This document shows, piece by piece, positions 6,551-9,700 of a DNA stretch of 9,700 bases (position 1 is the stretch's first letter; every line of letters starts with the position of its first letter). Made by a program: the position numbers and the translations under genes. The DNA is from Lachnospiraceae bacterium UBA5902 (GTDB lineage Bacteria; Bacillota; Clostridia; Lachnospirales; Lachnospiraceae): assembly GCA_002431865.1 (NCBI GenBank), contig DJEI01000055.1, positions 19,336 through 29,035 of the forward strand, read 5' to 3'. The notes under the pieces were generated by a model. The model did no database searches, had not been told where the DNA came from, and worked only from the letters and a program-made list of their open reading frames with translations.

Positions 6551-6767
6551 GATGTGGAGAAGAGGGTGTAGAAGAGAATATTTGACCTGGAAAACCCACG
6601 AGGTGGGTGCGGGAGGAAAAAAACAAGCAGAAAACCCCAGATTGGAAGCTGGAGTGGGAGAATGGAGGAGAAAAGTGGGTGCAGGAGCAAATATATTGTT
6701 GGAAAAACCCACGAGGTGGGTGCGGGAGGAAGAAAGTAAGCAGAAAAACCCAGATTGGAAACCGGAG
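6551..6767. repeat. Two tandem copies of a ~112-bp purine-rich repeat
   Basis: This is the main content of the 393-base gap between the surface-protein gene and cbiD. Copy 1 (about 6551-6654) and copy 2 (about 6660-6767) align over their whole length. They are nearly identical from TGGAAAACCCACGAGG (starting at 6588) and its counterpart (starting at 6700) onward, and more diverged in the first 40 bases. Each contains a short palindrome, ACCCAC-GAG-GTGGGT (6594-6608 and 6707-6721). The + strand is strongly purine-rich. Reading frames cross it on both strands, but they follow the repeat and have no credible start, so I regard it as non-coding. Confidence 0.82.
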
Positions 6768-6781
6768 GAAATGGAAATAAA

Positions 6782-6810
6782 TTTACAATTCCCGCTTGAA
6801 ATGGTATAAA
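6782..6810 (+). promoter_or_regulatory. Sigma-A-type promoter of the cobalamin operon
   Basis: TTTACA (6782-6787), a 17-base spacer and TATAAA (6805-6810) match five of six bases each, with an extended -10 TGG just before the -10. Transcription would begin near 6817, leaving a leader of only about 24 bases before the cbiD ATG. That is far too short for a cobalamin riboswitch. Confidence 0.7.
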
Positions 6811-6840
6811 TAAAGAAGATTTTACAGATTGGAAATATAT

Positions 6841-8151
6841 ATGGAAGAATATGTAATCAAAAATCAGAAAAAGCTCCGGCTCGGTATCACGACAGGGACG
6901 TGCAGTGCGGCGGCGGCACAGGCAGCAACGATGCAGCTTCTGCTTGGCGTGGAAAGTCACGCGGTAACCTTGCGCACACCCAAAGGAATGACCGTTCCGG
7001 TGCCGGTGTATCTGCTTGAAGCAGATGACCGGAAAGCAAGCTATAAGGTTATCAAGGATAGTGGCGATGATCCGGATGTGACAAACGGAACGGATGTGTG
7101 CGTGACGGTGGAGTATGAACGGCAGAGCGCGGGCACGGATGTAGATGGAAGTGCGGAAACAAGAGAAAATAAGAAGCCGGACGAAAGCGTGAAAACAGGC
7201 AATGGCACAGAAACAGATGGAAGAGTGGAAGCCGGCATTCAGAGTAGTGAACATGGAATTCAGGATAAATCCTGTGCATTTAAAAGTGAATCATACCCAT
7301 ATTTGACGCTGGACGGCGGAACCGGAATCGGGCGAGTCACGAAAGAAGGTCTGGAGCAGGCGGTTGGACAGGCGGCAATTAACCGTGTGCCGCGGCAGAT
7401 GATATTTGCGGCGGTGGCAGATGTGTGCGAGAAAGCAAATGTCAGTGAGTCATTGCACATCACTGTATGGATGCCGGAGGGTGAGGCTTTAGCGAAGCGT
7501 ACATTTAACCCGAAGCTTGGTATCGAGGGCGGACTTTCAGTATTAGGGACAAGCGGAATCTTAGAGCCGATGAGCGAGCAGGCAATCGTGGCGACGATCG
7601 AGACGGAGATCCGGCAGCTACATGCAGTCGGTGAAGAGAAGCTATTAGTAACACCGGGAAACTACGGACAGGCGTATGCATCTGAATATCTGGGACTTGA
7701 TCTGATGAAGAGTGTCAAGTCGAGCAATTATATTGGCGATACAATTGACCTTGCAATTTCGTATGGCATGAAGGATTTCCTGCTGGTTGGAAATATAGGA
7801 AAGCTGGTGAAGCTGGCGGCAGGAATTTTCAACACACATTCCAAGGTGGCCGATGGACGTGGAGAAATCTTTGCGGTGCATGCAGCGATGGCAGGTGCCC
7901 ATGCGAAGGTGGTACAGGAAATCTACGACTGTATCAATACCGACCGGATGTTGGATGTGCTGGAACGGGAAGGATTGCAGGAAGCTGTGATGCAGAGTAT
8001 TCTTGCGGCAATTGAGAAGCATGTCTCAGGCAGAGTCGGCGATACGATGCGGTTTGGAGTGATTGTATTTTCGGAGAAGTATGGATATCTGGGGCAGACG
8101 AGTGATGCGGATATGGTGTTAGACGTATTTCGAGGGAAGCAGAGGATGTGA
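6841..8151 (+). CDS. cbiD: Cobalt-precorrin-5B (C1)-methyltransferase CbiD
   Basis: Methylates C1 of the corrin ring using S-adenosylmethionine in the anaerobic cobalamin pathway, in the cytoplasm. Family blocks are clear: ITTGTCSAAA (residues 16-25), GDDPDVTNG (75-83), GTGIGRVT (160-167), NPKLGIEGGLSVLGTSGI, VTPGNYGQAYA and SSNYIGDTIDLA. At 437 residues it is well above the usual 360-380. The excess is a hydrophilic, low-complexity insertion at about residues 93-152 (bases 7117-7296), rich in Glu, Gly, Ser, Thr and Lys, placed between the conserved VTVEY and LTLDGGTGIG strands. The ATG at 6841 is chosen over the in-frame TTG at 6829: it gives the normal family N-terminus and has GGAA 7 bases upstream, though this ribosome binding site is weak. 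It is the first gene of the operon, with its own promoter just upstream. Confidence 0.94.
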   Translation: MEEYVIKNQKKLRLGITTGTCSAAAAQAATMQLLLGVESHAVTLRTPKGMTVPVPVYLLEADDRKASYKVIKDSGDDPDVTNGTDVCVTVEYERQSAGTDVDGSAETRENKKPDESVKTGNGTETDGRVEAGIQSSEHGIQDKSCAFKSESYPYLTLDGGTGIGRVTKEGLEQAVGQAAINRVPRQMIFAAVADVCEKANVSESLHITVWMPEGEALAKRTFNPKLGIEGGLSVLGTSGILEPMSEQAIVATIETEIRQLHAVGEEKLLVTPGNYGQAYASEYLGLDLMKSVKSSNYIGDTIDLAISYGMKDFLLVGNIGKLVKLAAGIFNTHSKVADGRGEIFAVHAAMAGAHAKVVQEIYDCINTDRMLDVLEREGLQEAVMQSILAAIEKHVSGRVGDTMRFGVIVFSEKYGYLGQTSDADMVLDVFRGKQRM

Positions 8152-8256
8152 ATGGATACACATACAGTGCAGAGAACGGTGGAAAAAATATATGCTGCAT
8201 GTAGAATGCCGTTACACGAATATATTTCAATGATGATAAATAAAGGAAGAAAATAA
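8152..8256 (+). CDS. Candidate 34-residue small protein between cbiD and the cobM-cbiG fusion
   Basis: An ATG follows the cbiD stop directly (TGA-ATG), and the ORF's TAA is followed directly by the ATG of the next gene, so it exactly fills the 105-base gap. A good ribosome binding site, AGAGGA (8141-8146), lies 5 bases upstream inside cbiD. The peptide starts MDTHTVQRTVEKIYAACRMP and ends in MMINKGRK. It is basic, has one Cys and three internal Met, and has no signal peptide or membrane segment. The first half could form an amphipathic helix. I do not recognise a family. It may instead only keep ribosomes coupled between cbiD and the fusion gene, whose own ribosome binding site AGGA (8244-8247) lies at its end. 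Confidence 0.45.
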   Translation: MDTHTVQRTVEKIYAACRMPLHEYISMMINKGRK

Positions 8257-9700
8257 ATGGTACATTTCGTAGGAGCAGGACCCGGTGCGTGTGATCTGAT
8301 CACCGTGCGGGGTATGAATCGAATTAAGGAAGCGGACGTGATCATCTATGCAGGTTCGCTTGTAAATCCAGAACTGCTTTCGTATGCGAAGGCAGATTGC
8401 GCAATCTACAACAGCGCGCATATGACGCTGGAAGATGTCGTGGCAGTCATGCAGGAAGCAGAGGCGGCAGGTAAAATAACTGTGCGTCTGCATACGGGTG
8501 ATCCATCCGTGTATGGGGCGGTTCGTGAGCAGATGGATTTGCTGGATGAATCGGGAATCGCATATGATGTGTGTCCGGGTGTAAGTGCGGTGTTCGGTGC
8601 TGCGGCGTCGCTTGCGTGTGAGTATACGCTGCCGAATGTGACGCAGACCTTGATTTTGACACGAGCCGAGGGAAAAACCCCGGTGCCGGAGAAAGAAAAT
8701 CTGCGGAGTCTGGCAGCTCATCGCGCCAGTCTGGTGTTGTATCTGTCATCCGGGCTTGCAAGAAAGGTACGGCAGGAGCTTATGATCGGTGGATATGCAG
8801 AGGATACGCCGGTTGCTGTTGTGTATAAAGCAACGTGGCCGGAAGAGAAGATCATCCGCACGACACTGGCAAAGCTTCCAGAAGATATGGAAGCTGCAGG
8901 AATTACGAAGACGGCATTGATCATTGTATCTCCGGCGCTTGGAAGTATCTATGAAAAATCCAAGCTGTATGACGCAGCATTTACAACGGAATATCGAGGC
9001 GCGACTGAAATTGCACTTCCGGCAGGAATCCGCCGGTTGCTGCTTATCACATGCAGTGTGCGTGGTTATGCGACGATGCAGAAATTAGCGAAGAAGCTGG
9101 AAAATATTTCTGATGCTGAAATTATTGTGAAGGTAAAATGTGAGGCACTTCCAGAGGTTTCAATGAAGGAAACAGTGAAAGCGTGTGTTGATGAATATTT
9201 TGAGCAGGTGGATGCCATCGTGTTCGTAACAGCAAGTGGAATTGCGGTACGGAGTGTGGCGGAGCACCTGACGCACAAATCTAAAGATCCGGCGATTGTG
9301 TGCATGGACGAATGTGGCAAGCACGTGATATCGTTGGTGAGCGGACATGCCGGCGGGGCAAATGCACTCACACAGATGCTGGCGGATGTGATGTGGACAA
9401 CCCCCGTTATCACGACGGCGACAGATGTAGAAGGACAGTTTTCCATTGATGATTATGCGCGGGAACATAATTTAGTAATTACAGATTGGGCGAAGGCGAA
9501 GGCAATCAGTGCGGAGGTGCTGGCGACCGAGGGGAAGCCTGTATGGATAGATGAAGCAGAGGTTTCGCGAAAAGTAGAGAAGGATGCATGCGAGATATGT
9601 AAGGAACAGAAATCAATCGGTATTGATGAGGGAGCGATAGAAAACGATGGATGTGGAAATAGAGTCGATGGATGTGAGAATGAAGTTGATGGATGTGGGA
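8257..9700 (+). CDS. Fused cobalt-precorrin-4 C11-methyltransferase (CobM/CbiF) and cobalt-precorrin-5A hydrolase (CbiG), 3' partial
   Basis: Bifunctional cytoplasmic enzyme of anaerobic B12 synthesis. Residues 1-250 are the methyltransferase, which adds a methyl group at C11: FVGAGPGACDLITVRG near the N-terminus, LHTGDPSVYGAVREQM at about 78-93, and PGVSAVFGAAASLACEYTLP. Residues from about 252 are CbiG, which opens the delta-lactone and releases the C20 carbon as acetaldehyde: AIVFVTASGIAVRSVA, SLVSGHAGGANALTQM (about 359-374) and TPVITTATD. The order matches consecutive reactions, so a fusion could channel the intermediate. From about residue 437 the sequence becomes hydrophilic and enters DGC heptads. 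The CbiG C-terminal domain has not appeared when the window ends, so it presumably lies beyond, perhaps with more fused domains. Start: ATG directly after the small ORF's TAA, with AGGA 9 bases upstream. Confidence 0.93.
   Translation, partial: MVHFVGAGPGACDLITVRGMNRIKEADVIIYAGSLVNPELLSYAKADCAIYNSAHMTLEDVVAVMQEAEAAGKITVRLHTGDPSVYGAVREQMDLLDESGIAYDVCPGVSAVFGAAASLACEYTLPNVTQTLILTRAEGKTPVPEKENLRSLAAHRASLVLYLSSGLARKVRQELMIGGYAEDTPVAVVYKATWPEEKIIRTTLAKLPEDMEAAGITKTALIIVSPALGSIYEKSKLYDAAFTTEYRGATEIALPAGIRRLLLITCSVRGYATMQKLAKKLENISDAEIIVKVKCEALPEVSMKETVKACVDEYFEQVDAIVFVTASGIAVRSVAEHLTHKSKDPAIVCMDECGKHVISLVSGHAGGANALTQMLADVMWTTPVITTATDVEGQFSIDDYAREHNLVITDWAKAKAISAEVLATEGKPVWIDEAEVSRKVEKDACEICKEQKSIGIDEGAIENDGCGNRVDGCENEVDGCG
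9646..9700 (+). repeat. 21-bp in-frame tandem repeat encoding Asp-Gly-Cys heptads
   Basis: GATGGATGTG begins at 9646, 9667 and 9688, a strict 21-bp period, in the frame of the cobM-cbiG fusion. It encodes DGCGNRV, DGCENEV and DGCG..., so each heptad carries one Cys and acidic residues. The array continues past the window edge, so its copy number is unknown. Confidence 0.85.

Noticed and set aside
6552..6809. An 85-codon + strand ORF through the tandem repeat, giving repeated peptides around THEVGAGG.
   Set aside because: It has no convincing ribosome binding site and no promoter. It starts inside the repeat and ends in the cbiD promoter. The peptide repeat follows from the DNA repeat.
6106..7254. 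A long open frame on the - strand (382 codons) across the surface-gene end, the intergenic repeat and the start of cbiD.
   Set aside because: It runs antisense to two well-supported genes and through a terminator. Its composition (Cys, Arg, Leu, Ser, Phe runs) is that of a shadow frame, and its internal repeats only mirror the DNA repeat.

Overview
The window looks like chromosome from a gut-type Clostridia, most likely Lachnospiraceae. This is inferred from the GHKL/LytTR two-component system, a surface protein with Firmicutes-type Ig-like repeats and a Thr-rich stalk, an anaerobic (early-cobalt) B12 gene set, and strong GGAG-type ribosome binding sites. No rRNA, tRNA, CRISPR array, transposase or phage gene is visible.

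Region 1 (1-1536, + strand) is a two-gene lipid operon. A PlsC-type acyltransferase, cut by the left edge of the window, is followed by a patatin-like lipid hydrolase. A long hairpin then serves this operon and the convergent asparaginase as a shared terminator.

Region 2 (1556-4756, - strand) reads in transcription order: LytTR response regulator, GHKL (AgrC-like) sensor kinase with a 4-base ATGA overlap, then an L-asparaginase-family protein 22 bases further on. The asparaginase has two low-complexity insertions, a perfect 15-bp inverted repeat in its gene, and no lysine where the second catalytic triad of the family would be expected to supply one.

Region 3 (4757-6521) starts with a divergent intergenic region. 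It carries two exact 15-bp direct repeats with a 20-bp period, three bases upstream of a promoter-like TTGACG-17-TAAGAA. That promoter faces a secreted, wall-anchored-looking surface protein on the + strand. The likeliest reading is that the LytTR regulator binds these repeats and controls the surface protein, itself, or both. This regulator/kinase/asparaginase/surface-protein cluster is the most interesting unit in the window.

Region 4 (6522-9700, + strand) opens with two tandem copies of an approximately 112-bp purine-rich repeat, then a good sigma-A-type promoter, then a cobalamin operon. The operon holds cbiD (with a hydrophilic insertion of about 60 residues), a 34-codon small ORF that exactly fills the gap to the next gene, and a cobM/cbiF-cbiG fusion running off the right edge. 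The fusion enters a 21-bp repeat coding for Asp-Gly-Cys heptads just before the window ends. The enzymes encoded act at adjacent steps of anaerobic corrin-ring synthesis (C11 methylation, ring opening with acetaldehyde loss, C1 methylation).

Several starts chosen here lie a few codons downstream of the longest reading frame, because the Shine-Dalgarno sequence is correctly spaced only for the inner codon.
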